From positions 1 through 64,000 of the forward strand of contig DATGIL010000005.1 of the NCBI GenBank assembly GCA_035295745.1: a stretch of 64,000 bases of DNA. Direction: 5' to 3'. Both the position numbers and the translations under genes were made by a program. This document shows, in pieces, positions 25,919-35,910 of the stretch. The stretch is from JAIQFL01 sp035295745. Its GTDB lineage: Bacteria; Acidobacteriota; Terriglobia; Bryobacterales; Bryobacteraceae. The notes beneath the pieces are model-generated. The model made no database searches. It was not told where the DNA came from and saw only the letters and a program-made list of their open reading frames with translations. How positions within the stretch are numbered: position 1 is the stretch's first letter; each line of letters opens with the position of its first letter.

Positions 25919-27361
25919 TTGATTTTCCGTTACCTGCATGGCAGTACGCGTGTTGTTCTCGCCCGCGCCGGCGTTTTGATCGCAATCATCGCCCTGGTGG
26001 ACTGGCGTGTCGATCTCAACATTTCGTTTGGATTCTTATACCTATTCCCCGTAATCCTGATCGGGACGGTGCTTTCTCGCTGGCAAATCGTGCTGGCGGC
26101 GTTGTTTTGCACTCTCCTTTCCGATCTCTTCGACCCATTCGCGTTCACGCTGGTTAACGCTTTGCCGCAGGATATTCTGGTGTTCACTTCGCTCGCAGGG
26201 ACTGGTCTGTTCGCATACGAAGTGATGCGCAGCCGCCGCCGCGAAGCCGAGAATCTGCAGCGTGTGGAGGCGGAGGCAGCGGCGCGGCGGGAAGCGGAGG
26301 AGCAGTTGGAGTTTCTGATCGACAGCAGTCCTGCCGCGATTCTCACCATGACCTCCAACGGCCGGATTCTGCTAGCCAATGCCGCCGCCCATCGCCTGTT
26401 TGGAGTCGCTGGTGCGGAACTGCCCGGTAAGAGTATCAGCCGCTACATCCCCGCGTTGGGTTGTGTTCCTTCGATCGAGCAGACGCGGCAGCCGTTTCGC
26501 ACCGAGATGCAATGCCGTGGCGAGCGAGAGCATGGCGATGTCTTTCTGGCGAACGTATTCTTCTCGACATACCAGACGGCGAGCGGTCCGCGCCTCGCGG
26601 CACTGGTGGTAGATGCGTCGGAGGAACTCCGCGAGCGCGAGGAGTCGAATCTGGAGCAGCTTCTTGCGGGTTCGCGAATCCTCGTGGGTGCGGTTTCGCA
26701 TGAAATTCGCAACGTCTGCGGCGCGATTGCGGTGATTCACGAGAATCTGGTACGCAGTGGAACGCTCAACAGCAACAAGGACTTCGAGGCTCTGGGCTCA
26801 CTCGTTGAGACGCTCAACAAGATTGCGTGCCTGGAATTGAAGCAGAGCACCAGCGCCGAGGTGGAAAGCGTCGATCTGGCGGAGACGCTCGACGATCTGC
26901 GCATTGTGCTCGAACCGTATTGTGAAGAGGCCGAGATTGGGGTGCACTGGGAGATTCCCTCCGAGATTCCGCCGGTCTTAGCCGACCGCCACCGGCTCTT
27001 GCAGGTCCTCCTCAATCTCACGAAGAACAGTGAGCGCGCGCTCGAAAACGCGGACATCCGCGTGATCGATTTCAAGGTGGTGGTTGGCGACGAGACAGTG
27101 ACCATTCGGGTATCGGACACTGGCCCCGGAATCACTTCGGCTGACAAGCTGTTTCAGCCATTCCAAAAAGGCGCCGACTCGACCGGTCTCGGACTGTACC
27201 TCTCGCGCGCTTTCGTTCGTTCGTTCCGCGGCGACCTGCGCCACGATCCCGCCTGTCCGGGATGCTCTTTCGTAATCGATCTCGCCATCGCCGGTTCGCA
27301 TCCGGCAGACCGCGCACGCTTAGGGAAACATGCAACCCATTCGGCTGTTGTTGCTCGATGA
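25919..27361 (+). CDS. membrane PAS-domain sensor histidine kinase
   Basis: The 480-residue kinase has about four membrane segments (residues 11-101), a short coiled linker, a PAS domain (about 130-240), a dimerisation/phosphoacceptor helix (VSHEIRN, His261) and an ATPase domain with N box (NLTKNSERAL), G1 (DTGPGI) and G2 (GLGLYL) motifs. The frame starts with TTG at 25919; no in-frame ATG precedes the first membrane helix. The end overlaps the response-regulator gene by 32 bp, marking a two-component pair. The sensor part is shared with the PAS-LuxR protein at 18366. It probably controls the adjacent efflux operon 2; the signal may be metal or envelope stress. Confidence 0.88.
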   Translation: MIFRYLHGSTRVVLARAGVLIAIIALVDWRVDLNISFGFLYLFPVILIGTVLSRWQIVLAALFCTLLSDLFDPFAFTLVNALPQDILVFTSLAGTGLFAYEVMRSRRREAENLQRVEAEAAARREAEEQLEFLIDSSPAAILTMTSNGRILLANAAAHRLFGVAGAELPGKSISRYIPALGCVPSIEQTRQPFRTEMQCRGEREHGDVFLANVFFSTYQTASGPRLAALVVDASEELREREESNLEQLLAGSRILVGAVSHEIRNVCGAIAVIHENLVRSGTLNSNKDFEALGSLVETLNKIACLELKQSTSAEVESVDLAETLDDLRIVLEPYCEEAEIGVHWEIPSEIPPVLADRHRLLQVLLNLTKNSERALENADIRVIDFKVVVGDETVTIRVSDTGPGITSADKLFQPFQKGADSTGLGLYLSRAFVRSFRGDLRHDPACPGCSFVIDLAIAGSHPADRARLGKHATHSAVVAR

Positions 27362-27986
27362 TCACATTCTGTTTCGCGAAGGCTTGAGCCGCCTGCTGGC
27401 GTCTGAGCTGGATTTCGAAATGGTGGGCCATTGCGGCACGTCTGCCGAAGCATTAGAGATGTTGCGACGGAGTCCTGTAAGTCCTGTGGATGTGGTCCTG
27501 CTGGATTTCGACTTGGGCGAAGATCACGGCAGCCACTTCATTGCGGCGGCGCGCGAAGCCGGCTACCAAGGAAAAATTCTAATGATCACGGCCGGCATGA
27601 CGGCCACCGAATCGTCGATCGCGCTGCAACTGGGCGCATCCGGCATTTTTCTCAAGCACAACTCTCCGGTGACGCTGGCGCGCGCGATTCGCCTGGTGGC
27701 GAGCGGCGAAATGTGGGTGGATCAGCGGGTCATCCAGCTCATGGCGGACGGCGTCCACCAGCGCGAGGAGTTGGGCATTCGCAGGCTTCTCACGGAACGC
27801 GAGCAGCAGGTCTTGCAGGCGATCTTCGAAGGACTGACGAACAAGGAGATCGCCGCGCAGCTCGGGGTGTCCGAAGGGGCGGTGAAGGCGACTCTGCAAC
27901 AGCTTTTTCAGAAAACGCGTGTGCGAACGAGGAGCCAGTTGGTACGGATCGCACTCGAGGCCTCACTCGCCACGCGGAAGTTTTAG
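27330..27986 (+). CDS. NarL/LuxR-type response regulator
   Basis: The 218-residue product is the partner of the overlapping kinase. The receiver (about 1-125) has Asp10/Asp11, phospho-acceptor Asp59 (VVLLDFDLG) and the conserved Lys in GIFLK. The LuxR HTH (about 148-208; LTEREQQVLQAIFEGLTNKE) follows. It resembles the regulator at 17662 throughout but keeps the phospho-Asp. Likely targets are the shared motifs upstream of the efflux operons. Confidence 0.9.
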   Translation: MQPIRLLLLDDHILFREGLSRLLASELDFEMVGHCGTSAEALEMLRRSPVSPVDVVLLDFDLGEDHGSHFIAAAREAGYQGKILMITAGMTATESSIALQLGASGIFLKHNSPVTLARAIRLVASGEMWVDQRVIQLMADGVHQREELGIRRLLTEREQQVLQAIFEGLTNKEIAAQLGVSEGAVKATLQQLFQKTRVRTRSQLVRIALEASLATRKF

Positions 27987-27998
27987 CGGGCCCTCCCT

Positions 27999-28733
27999 TT
28001 ACATGTACATGCCGCCATTCACGGCGAGCACCTGTCCGGTGATGTACGCGGCATCCTCGCTAGCCAGAAACTTCACAGCCGCAGCGATGTCTTCGGGACG
28101 CCCCATGCGCCCCAATGGGACCGTCGACAGGATCTTCTGTTTCACATCTTCCGGCAACACGTTCGTCATGTCGGTGGCGATATATCCGGGGGCTACCGCG
28201 TTCACCGTAATGCTCCGACTCGCCATCTCCTGTGCCAAAGCCTTCGTCAAGCCAATCAGACCGGCCTTCGACGCGGCGTAGTTAGCTTGACCGGGGCTGC
28301 CCGCCTGGCCCACCACCGAGGAGATATTGATGATCCGGCCCCACCGGTTCCGCATCATCCCCGGTAGCACCTGCTGGATGCACAGAAAGGCGCCATCCAG
28401 ATTGAGCCGTAGGACGAGGTCCCAATCGGCGGCCTTCATGCGAACCGCCAGGCCGTCGCGGGCGATGCCGGCGTTGTTCACCAGTACATCGATGCGGCCC
28501 TTGTCTTTCGAAGCCTTCGCAAAGGCCTCCTTGACCGAGTCGTGCGAGGTCACGTCCAGATTGACGGTCATTGCCTCGCCGCTACAGGCCCGAATCTCGG
28601 CGGCAACCTCTTCATTCTTTTCGATTTCGGGAGAGGCGACCACGATGTCGAAGCCCGCACGGCAAAGGGTAAGGGCGGTAGCACGCCCGATACCGCGGCT
28701 GGCACCCGTGACGAAGGCGACTCGATTGAACAT
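27999..28733 (-). CDS. fabG: 3-oxoacyl-ACP reductase
   Basis: This is a short-chain dehydrogenase of the FabG type, the NADPH-dependent ketoreductase of fatty acid elongation. The 244-residue length is normal. Motifs: TGASRGIGRA (cofactor loop, residues 9-18), NNAG (about 87-90), catalytic Ser in INISSVVGQAG and the pair Tyr/Lys in YAASK. The C-terminal VLAVNGGMYM end is typical. GAGGAG lies about 6 nt before the ATG. No fabD, acpP or fabF is adjacent, so it may be one of several FabG-like reductases; the assignment to fatty-acid synthesis is by similarity. Confidence 0.85.
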   Translation of the reverse strand: MFNRVAFVTGASRGIGRATALTLCRAGFDIVVASPEIEKNEEVAAEIRACSGEAMTVNLDVTSHDSVKEAFAKASKDKGRIDVLVNNAGIARDGLAVRMKAADWDLVLRLNLDGAFLCIQQVLPGMMRNRWGRIINISSVVGQAGSPGQANYAASKAGLIGLTKALAQEMASRSITVNAVAPGYIATDMTNVLPEDVKQKILSTVPLGRMGRPEDIAAAVKFLASEDAAYITGQVLAVNGGMYM

Positions 28734-28874
28734 TCATGCTCCTCAGGAGGTATTGGTCTTAAATACAATCATATCCCACAGCACTTTGCGCGCATCTCCC
28801 AGCGCCGGCCAGCTCCTCCGGATTCTGGCGGCAAATGCATTCGGAGGATGAGCATCGGGCACGATGCGATGTTG

Positions 28875-28958
28875 TATACTGGAATGGCATTTGACTCTTG
28901 TTTTCCGCTTCGTGATCAAAAAGGGGGGTTGCGTGAGTCCATCCGCACTCCCCTTTTT
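28875..28958 (+). promoter_or_regulatory. cold-shock gene leader: -10 element and terminator-like hairpin
   Basis: A TATACT -10 element (28875-28880) is followed about 38 bp later by a hairpin (28918-28958) whose outer arms are AAAAAGGGG and CCCCTTTTT, ending in a T-run. It lies 64 bp before the cold-shock ATG. It could be a transcription attenuator or the end of a short leader RNA of about 70 nt. No good -35 is seen. Confidence 0.4.
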
Positions 28959-29021
28959 CGCTTTCGGGTGGCGGCCGCGAGTCGGATGCAGTTCAGTTTA
29001 GTTAAGAAGGAATATAGGCAG

Positions 29022-29225
29022 ATGAAAGAAAAAGGCACAGTGAAGTGGTTTAACGCAGCCAAGGGCTACGGATTTATCCAGCGGGAAAACGGAGAAGATG
29101 TCTTCGTGCATTTCTCGGCAATTCAGACAGAAGGTTACCGGAGCCTGGATGAAGGCGCCAGGGTGGAATTTGAGGTGACCAGGGGCCCCAAGGGTCTGCA
29201 AGCGACCAACGTCACAGCAGGCTAA
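29022..29225 (+). CDS. CspA-family cold-shock protein
   Basis: The 67-residue single cold-shock domain binds single-stranded RNA and DNA and acts as an RNA chaperone or antiterminator. It carries both RNA-binding motifs, KGYGFIQ (RNP1, residues 14-20) and VFVHF (RNP2, 27-31), in the order expected for CspA. The ATG at 29022 follows a 28-codon-plus open stretch that is not conserved, so the short form is used. It lies 67 bp before infA, and the two may be co-transcribed. Confidence 0.93.
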   Translation: MKEKGTVKWFNAAKGYGFIQRENGEDVFVHFSAIQTEGYRSLDEGARVEFEVTRGPKGLQATNVTAG

Positions 29226-29292
29226 CTGTTTCCGCGGGCCGGACTCTGGTCCCGACTTTGGGTTCGGCCCGCCAACCGGAACGTGGAGGTTT

Positions 29293-29511
29293 ATGAGCAA
29301 AGACGACAGCATTGAGGTGACTGGCACAGTGTTGGAGAAGTTCCCAGCCGGACAGTTCAGCGTTCAACTGGAACATGATCGCGTGATCCTCGCTCACCTT
29401 GCTGGACGACTGCGCAGAAATCGCATTCGCGTCCTGGCAGGTGACAAAGTAACGGTAGAATTGTCTCCCTACGATTTGACCAAAGGTAGAATCACTTTTC
29501 GGCACAGGTAA
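29293..29511 (+). CDS. infA: translation initiation factor IF-1
   Basis: The 72-residue OB-fold protein matches IF-1, which occupies the ribosomal A site during initiation. Diagnostic stretches are EVTGTVLEKFP, RVLAGDKVTVELSPYDLTKG and RITFRHR. GGAGG stands 5 nt before the ATG. It is not in the ribosomal-protein/secY cluster where infA usually lies, but next to a cold-shock gene, so it may be a second, stress-linked IF-1. Some central residues (AGRLRRNRI) differ slightly from the usual SGKMRKNRI. Confidence 0.9.
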   Translation: MSKDDSIEVTGTVLEKFPAGQFSVQLEHDRVILAHLAGRLRRNRIRVLAGDKVTVELSPYDLTKGRITFRHR

Positions 29512-29610
29512 CCTGCTGCGCCGCTCCACTCCCATTTCCCGGTGTTTCGTACTAGACGGTGAGGAATTTTACACAGAATTCATGCTGTTCATGATAATAG
29601 TCAGAGGTAT

Positions 29611-29646
29611 GTCGGAGGTGATCACGGCTCCGTCCGAACTTTTTTG
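29611..29646 (+). terminator. Rho-independent terminator downstream of infA
   Basis: GTCGGAG...CTCCGTCCGAAC forms a stem with a one-base bulge and is followed by TTTTTT. It lies 100 bp after the infA stop and about 50 bp before the next gene. Confidence 0.6.
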
Positions 29647-29698
29647 TCTTTCGTTGCGATTGCAGGTAAACTGCTGTAATCAATAGGGTAAATTCACC

Positions 29699-31219
29699 AT
29701 GAGAGACTCAGACCGTCCCGAACCAAAGCGAAAAACGCGGGTAAAGAACCCTGCCGCCAATATAATCAAAGCGGAGGGCGGGATGGAAAAGCCCAAGAAT
29801 TCCCAGAATCGATCCAGGAAACCGGCAGCCGACCCGGTCGAAGATTTATCGGCGATTCTCTCGCAGAAAGTGGTGGGCCAGCCGGCAGCCACGCACGTGA
29901 TCGTTCCGTACATCCAGATGTATCAAGCGGGCTTGGCGCCCGAGGGCCGTCCCGTTGGGATTTTCCTTCTCCTGGGGCCGACCGGCACGGGGAAAACCAA
30001 GACTGTCGAAGCCTTGGCGGAAGTACTTCACGGCAGCGAGAAAAATGTGCTGAAGGTGGACTGCGGCGAGTTTCAGATGGAGCATGAGGTCGCCAAACTC
30101 ATCGGCGCCCCTCCCGGCTACCTGGGGCATCGCGAGACTCAGCCGGTGCTGACCCAGCAGAAGCTCAACGCTGTCACGAGTGAGAAATGCAATCTGTCGC
30201 TGGTGCTTTTCGACGAGATCGAAAAGGCGGCTCCCTCGATGACACGCCTGCTTTTGGGCGTGCTCGACAAAGGCCTGCTGCGGCTGGGTGACAACTCCAC
30301 GGTGAATTTCGAAAAGAGCCTGGTGTTTCTAACCAGCAACCTGGGAGCTCGCGAGATGCTGCGCGAGATCAACCCGGAGTTCGGCTTTCAGTCAGTCAAA
30401 AGCGGGGAGCGCGGCGACCTTACCTCAAAGTTGCAGGCCATCGGACTGGGCGCGGTGCGGAAGCGCTTTTCGCCCGAATTTGTCAATCGCATCGACTGCA
30501 TCATTACCTACCAGCCGCTTACTCCAGAGTCGCTTTCAGCAATCCTGGACAAACAGATTTTCGATCTGCAGAATCACGTGAACACCCGGCTCGGTAACCG
30601 GTCGTTCACTTTGGACGTGCCGCCCGACGCACGACAGTTCCTGCTGCAGAAGGGGACCAGCTCCGAATACGGCGCACGCGAATTGAACCGCACCATTCAC
30701 CGGCACCTCACGCAACCCTTGGCGACGATGGTCGCCACCAACCAGGTGAGCCCCGGGGGGTGTGTTTGGGTGGAGGTGGCGGATGGCGCTGAGAAGCTGA
30801 ACCTGCGCACTGTGGAGTCAACAAACACTCCCGCGCCTGCCAATCCTACCGTATTGTTGGTGGACGATAATCGCGATCTGCTGCACTTCCTCGAGCGTCT
30901 GATGGCGAATGACGGATGGACGCTGCTGACCGCCGAATCGGCCACGGAAGCAAAGCGCCTGGTGCAGGCGAACAAACCGAATGCCGCACTACTGGATTAC
31001 ATGCTGCCGGATGGCAACGGTGTCGAACTCGGCGTGGAGTTCCTGCAATCCGTGCCGGAGATGCTGGTGATCGTGATGACCGGAACCATCCTGCCGCCGG
31101 AGGAAGAAGCTTTGTGCGAGGAGCACAACTTTCCGGTGCTGCGGAAGCCGTTTCTGGCATCCGATGTGATGAATCAGATTCGCAGCCGATTGACACCCGC
31201 CAACGCGACCCGCGCGTAA
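29699..31219 (+). CDS. ClpB-like AAA+ ATPase fused to a C-terminal receiver domain
   Basis: The 506-residue protein has one AAA+ module of the Clp D2 type: Walker A GPTGTGKT (about residues 93-100), Walker B LVLFDEIEKA (about 167-176), sensor-1 TSN, an arginine-finger segment FSPEFVNRID and a Clp small domain (about 265-360). Clp N and D1 domains are absent. A full receiver domain follows (about 383-503): VDDN acidic pocket, phospho-acceptor Asp in LLDYMLPDGNG, conserved MTG and RKPF. This is an unusual fusion that suggests phosphorylation-controlled remodelling activity. It is translationally coupled to the next gene (TAATG) and close to groESL. Confidence 0.85.
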   Translation: MRDSDRPEPKRKTRVKNPAANIIKAEGGMEKPKNSQNRSRKPAADPVEDLSAILSQKVVGQPAATHVIVPYIQMYQAGLAPEGRPVGIFLLLGPTGTGKTKTVEALAEVLHGSEKNVLKVDCGEFQMEHEVAKLIGAPPGYLGHRETQPVLTQQKLNAVTSEKCNLSLVLFDEIEKAAPSMTRLLLGVLDKGLLRLGDNSTVNFEKSLVFLTSNLGAREMLREINPEFGFQSVKSGERGDLTSKLQAIGLGAVRKRFSPEFVNRIDCIITYQPLTPESLSAILDKQIFDLQNHVNTRLGNRSFTLDVPPDARQFLLQKGTSSEYGARELNRTIHRHLTQPLATMVATNQVSPGGCVWVEVADGAEKLNLRTVESTNTPAPANPTVLLVDDNRDLLHFLERLMANDGWTLLTAESATEAKRLVQANKPNAALLDYMLPDGNGVELGVEFLQSVPEMLVIVMTGTILPPEEEALCEEHNFPVLRKPFLASDVMNQIRSRLTPANATRA

Positions 31220-31986
31220 TGCGCGTCGTCGTCATTCATTACGACCTGCTTGAAGCACAACCGATCTGCGACCGGATTCGCAGAGAGGGAGTGGAAGCAT
31301 CGGCCTATCCGGTGCGTGGCACGGCGGGCTTCCGGAGCCTGTCTGCCGATCCCCCCGACGCGATCGTGATCGACCTGATGAGACTTCCCTCTTACGGGCG
31401 GGCTATGGGGGCGCTGCTTCGTGAACGCAAATCGACGCGCCAGATTCCTCTCGTGTTCATCACCGGCGACCCGGAGAAAACGCAGAAAGCTCGCGACCTC
31501 CTTCCTGACGCCACATTTGTGGATCTCCTGCGCCTCGGACCCGCCATCCAACGCGCCGTGAAAGCGACGACGGCAACGCCGGTGGTTCCCGACTCCTTAT
31601 TCGGTACGCCATTGTTACAGAAACTACGAATTCGCGAAGGGTCGATAGTCACTCTGCTGCACGCACCGGAGGGGTTCGAGGAGAAGCTGACGCCTCTGCC
31701 GGAGGGCGCGCGTTTCGAGTCCAGGATGCGCGACGCGAATGTAGTTCTGCTGTTCGTCAAGTCCGCTGCGGCACTGGGGCGGGAATTACCGGCGTTGGCG
31801 CGCGAGATTCGGAAGGGACTGATGCTGTGGGTCTGTTGGCCGAAGAAATCGGGAAGTCTGGCGGGTAGTTTGACAATGCTCGGAATTCGCGAAATGTGCC
31901 AGGCGTTGGGGCTTACGGATTACAAGGCATGCGCATTGGATAAGAACTGGTCCGCGACGGCAGTTGCGGTTCGGCGCAGACGTTAG
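31219..31986 (+). CDS. receiver-like domain fused to DUF3052
   Basis: The start overlaps the upstream stop by one base (TAATG). Residues 1-115 look like a receiver fold: an Asp at the phospho-acceptor place (IVIDLMRLP), but HYD in place of the DD acidic pocket and FITGD for the Thr strand, so it may be a pseudo-receiver. Residues about 130-255 match the DUF3052 family (GTPLLQKLRIREGSIVTLLH; LWVCWPKKSGSLAG; KACALDKNWSA), whose function is unknown. The fusion and its coupling to an AAA+-receiver gene suggest the two proteins act together. Confidence 0.72.
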   Translation: MRVVVIHYDLLEAQPICDRIRREGVEASAYPVRGTAGFRSLSADPPDAIVIDLMRLPSYGRAMGALLRERKSTRQIPLVFITGDPEKTQKARDLLPDATFVDLLRLGPAIQRAVKATTATPVVPDSLFGTPLLQKLRIREGSIVTLLHAPEGFEEKLTPLPEGARFESRMRDANVVLLFVKSAAALGRELPALAREIRKGLMLWVCWPKKSGSLAGSLTMLGIREMCQALGLTDYKACALDKNWSATAVAVRRRR

Positions 31987-32093
31987 AGCAGAACTCCGCC
32001 CACCTGGATCAGGGTTTTTCGGGCAGCCGCTCGAACTGCTCGAACGTTATCAGCGGCATCGTCATTGCTTGCCACTCTGGCGATCATAACAAC

Positions 32094-32131
32094 AAAAAAG
32101 CCGCGCCCGGTCTGACCCGGAGCGCGGCTTC
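32094..32131 (-). terminator. Rho-independent terminator of groESL
   Basis: On the minus strand, GAAGCCGCGCTCC pairs with GGGCGCGGCTTTTTT across a short loop, a strong G+C stem followed by six T. It lies about 20 bp after the groEL stop codon. Confidence 0.88.
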
Positions 32132-32152
32132 GAATTGCATTCAGTCCGTTCT

Positions 32153-33781
<1,629 letters not shown>

Positions 33782-33814
33782 CTTTTTCTCAACTCCTTTA
33801 GGATGTTTTGCTGG

Positions 33815-34132
33815 TTAGGACGCTTTGGCAGCTACTTCGGGTTTGCTCTCGAGAATCCCGAGAACCTCGTCTTCCCGCATGATCAAATACTCTTCGCCAT
33901 CCAACTTGATATCGCTGCCGGAATATTTTCCGAACAGGATCCGGTCACCAACCTGGACATCCAACGGCACTACCGTTCCATCTTCCAGGCGCTTGCCCTT
34001 TCCTACCGCAGCGACTTCACCCTCCTGGGGCTTCTCCTTCGCTGAGTCGGGAATGTACAACCCGCCGTGCATCTGTTCCTGCTGCTCGAGCCGTCTGACC
34101 ACAATCCGATCATAGAGCGGACGAATTTTCAT
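33815..34132 (-). CDS. groES: 10 kDa co-chaperonin GroES
   Basis: This is the lid of the GroEL chamber. It contains KIRPLYDRIVVRR at the start, the mobile loop (EQQEQMHGGLYIPD) and GDRILFGKYSGSDIKLDGEE. I use the ATG at 34132 because GGAGG lies 10 nt before it; the in-frame ATG at 34141 begins only one base after that site. The protein is 105 residues, somewhat longer than typical GroES, with an Ala-rich C-terminal tail. Confidence 0.96.
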   Translation of the reverse strand: MKIRPLYDRIVVRRLEQQEQMHGGLYIPDSAKEKPQEGEVAAVGKGKRLEDGTVVPLDVQVGDRILFGKYSGSDIKLDGEEYLIMREDEVLGILESKPEVAAKAS

Positions 34133-34219
34133 TGAACGCATACCTCCATTGATGAAATTAAAAGTCTAATGAGAGATTTGGACCCATGTCGGGATCACGC
34201 TGGGTTCCGATGTCTATTA

Positions 34220-34246
34220 TTAGCACACTACACCGAAGAGTGCTAA
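34220..34246 (-). promoter_or_regulatory. CIRCE element (HrcA operator) of groESL
   Basis: TTAGCACAC-N9-GAGTGCTAA matches the CIRCE consensus TTAGCACTC-N9-GAGTGCTAA with one mismatch in one arm. It lies about 90 bp upstream of the groES start. HrcA repression of chaperonin genes is expected; hrcA itself is not in the window. Confidence 0.93.
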
Positions 34247-34301
34247 AAAATTCTGGCAAGCTGCAGAAAAATTGTGAGTTATTTTACTTGACAACAACTC
34301 G

Positions 34302-34715
34302 CTAAGGTTTCGTTTCGGCGGAATCGGCAGCTTCGTCCGCCACCGCGACTGGCTCCTGATCGACATCCAAAGCCAAGTCTTCCGGTGCGATTGCCTCCTG
34401 CAGAAGGGCGCGTGCCTCCGCCTCGTGATCGCGGGCGACCTGAATCCCCCACCAGCGGTAAATATGCGGGTCGATGGCCTGCATGGCCACGCCGACCTCT
34501 TCATTCTCAACGAAGTACGGAATGCCGGCTTGCTCGAGAGACATCTTGGCGACCGATTCGACGATCAGATTATTGCCTTCCAGCACTCTGACGAGTTCCA
34601 GATTCGGACTGGGCACCTCCGCCGGCATTGGAAGTTGTTCCACCAGCGGCACATGGCAATCCGAGCATTCCGTGAAGCCGGCACGATACTCTACTTCGCA
34701 CTCGGGGCAGTACAT
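34302..34715 (-). CDS. zinc-ribbon / DUF2007-like protein
   Basis: The 137-residue protein starts with a zinc ribbon: Cys3, Cys6, Cys17 and Cys20 (MYCPECEVEYRAGFTECSDC). Residues about 38-105 resemble DUF2007 (LVRVLEGNNLIVESVAKMSL; VARDHEAEARALLQEA), a small domain thought to have a ferredoxin-like fold and possible signalling role. The C-terminus is acidic and low-complexity. It lies 83 bp downstream of the sugar kinase on the same strand. The family assignment is from memory. Confidence 0.7.
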   Translation of the reverse strand: MYCPECEVEYRAGFTECSDCHVPLVEQLPMPAEVPSPNLELVRVLEGNNLIVESVAKMSLEQAGIPYFVENEEVGVAMQAIDPHIYRWWGIQVARDHEAEARALLQEAIAPEDLALDVDQEPVAVADEAADSAETKP

Positions 34716-34798
34716 GATGCACCTCCCAGGTGCGACGGTACCACAACGTGCCGCGGGATTCTATCCCAAGGCTGCGGGGAAGTATGGAAGCACCCCAG

Positions 34799-35893
34799 CT
34801 ATCGCTGGATCCGCGCCGACCCGCCCTTTGCGAACGCTCGCACCTGGTCCACCGTTGCCATCGTAGTGTCACCGGGGAAAGTCGTCAGCAGGGCACCGTG
34901 GGCCCATCCCAGCTTGACCGCCTCGGCTGGCGATTCGCCAGTGAGCAGGCCGTAAAAGAATCCCGAGGCGAAACCGTCGCCACCTCCGACGCGATCGTAA
35001 ACGAACAGGTCGGCCGTGGGCGCGGCATAGGTTTGCCCATCGATCCAGGCCACCGCGCTCCACTGGTGCCGATTCGTCGAGATCACTTCGCGCAGCGTGG
35101 TTGCGATGATCTTGATCTGCGGATGCTTCTTGACTACATTGTCGATCATGCCGAAGAAGGCTCCCGGATCGAGTTTGGATGCGGCGGCCACTTCCGGTCC
35201 GGGAATCCCCAGGCCCTTCTGCAGATCCTCTTCGTTACCAACAAGGACGTCCACGTTCTTCACGATCCGGTCAAGTACGGCGACTGCACGCTCCTCGCCG
35301 CCCGAGATGTTCCAAAGCTTCGCCCGGTAATTCAGGTCGAAAGAGACCACCGCACCCGCCGCCTTAGCCGCCTGCATACCTTCGATAATCACTTCCGCGG
35401 TAGTTTCGGAGAGCGCCGCAAAGATGCCGCCGCTGTGGAACCAGCGTACGCCGCCCGCGAAGATGGCCTTCCAATCGAAGTCACCCTTCTTCAGGCGCGC
35501 CGCCGCTTCGTTCGACCGGTTGTAGAACACCACGGGTCCGCGCACACCGAAGCCGCGATCGCTGTAGACCGTCGCCATGTTGGGTCCGGTAACGCCGTCG
35601 TGCTTGAAATGCTTGTAGAACGGCTTCACTCCCATCGCCCGAACGCGTTCCGCGATCAGGTCGCCGATGGGATAGTCGGCCATCGCGGTTGCAATTCCGG
35701 TCCGCAGGCCGAAGCAGTCTGCCAGGTTCGCCGCGCAGTTGAACTCACCGCCGCTGACGTGGATCTGGCATTCCGTCGCCTTGCGGAACGGAATTATCCC
35801 CGGGTCCAGGCGGTGTACCAGCGCGCCCAGAGACACGAAATCGAGCGCGCCCTCCGGTCGAATCTGCAGACCATAGTTGTGTGATTTATCCAT
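34799..35893 (-). CDS. PfkB-family sugar kinase (2-keto-3-deoxygluconate kinase-like)
   Basis: The 364-residue ribokinase-fold enzyme transfers phosphate from ATP to a sugar or sugar acid. The N-terminal GGEFNCAANLADCFG block (about residues 48-62) is the PfkB substrate region. The signature with catalytic Asp is YDRVGGGDGFASGFFYG (about 310-326). The overall pattern (SLGALVHRLDP, FYNRSNEAAARLKKGDFDW) recalls KdgK-type kinases, which feed the Entner-Doudoroff pathway. It follows kdsC by 17 bp. A clear ribosome binding site is not seen; TCTTGAGTT is directly repeated before the ATG. Confidence 0.82.
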   Translation of the reverse strand: MDKSHNYGLQIRPEGALDFVSLGALVHRLDPGIIPFRKATECQIHVSGGEFNCAANLADCFGLRTGIATAMADYPIGDLIAERVRAMGVKPFYKHFKHDGVTGPNMATVYSDRGFGVRGPVVFYNRSNEAAARLKKGDFDWKAIFAGGVRWFHSGGIFAALSETTAEVIIEGMQAAKAAGAVVSFDLNYRAKLWNISGGEERAVAVLDRIVKNVDVLVGNEEDLQKGLGIPGPEVAAASKLDPGAFFGMIDNVVKKHPQIKIIATTLREVISTNRHQWSAVAWIDGQTYAAPTADLFVYDRVGGGDGFASGFFYGLLTGESPAEAVKLGWAHGALLTTFPGDTTMATVDQVRAFAKGGSARIQR

Positions 35894-35910
35894 AACTCAA
35901 GAGCAGAAAC

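Noticed and set aside
34220..34246. Terminator hairpin for the zinc-ribbon gene
   Set aside because: The inverted repeat matches the CIRCE operator with its fixed 9-bp spacer, so it is better read as the HrcA site of groESL.
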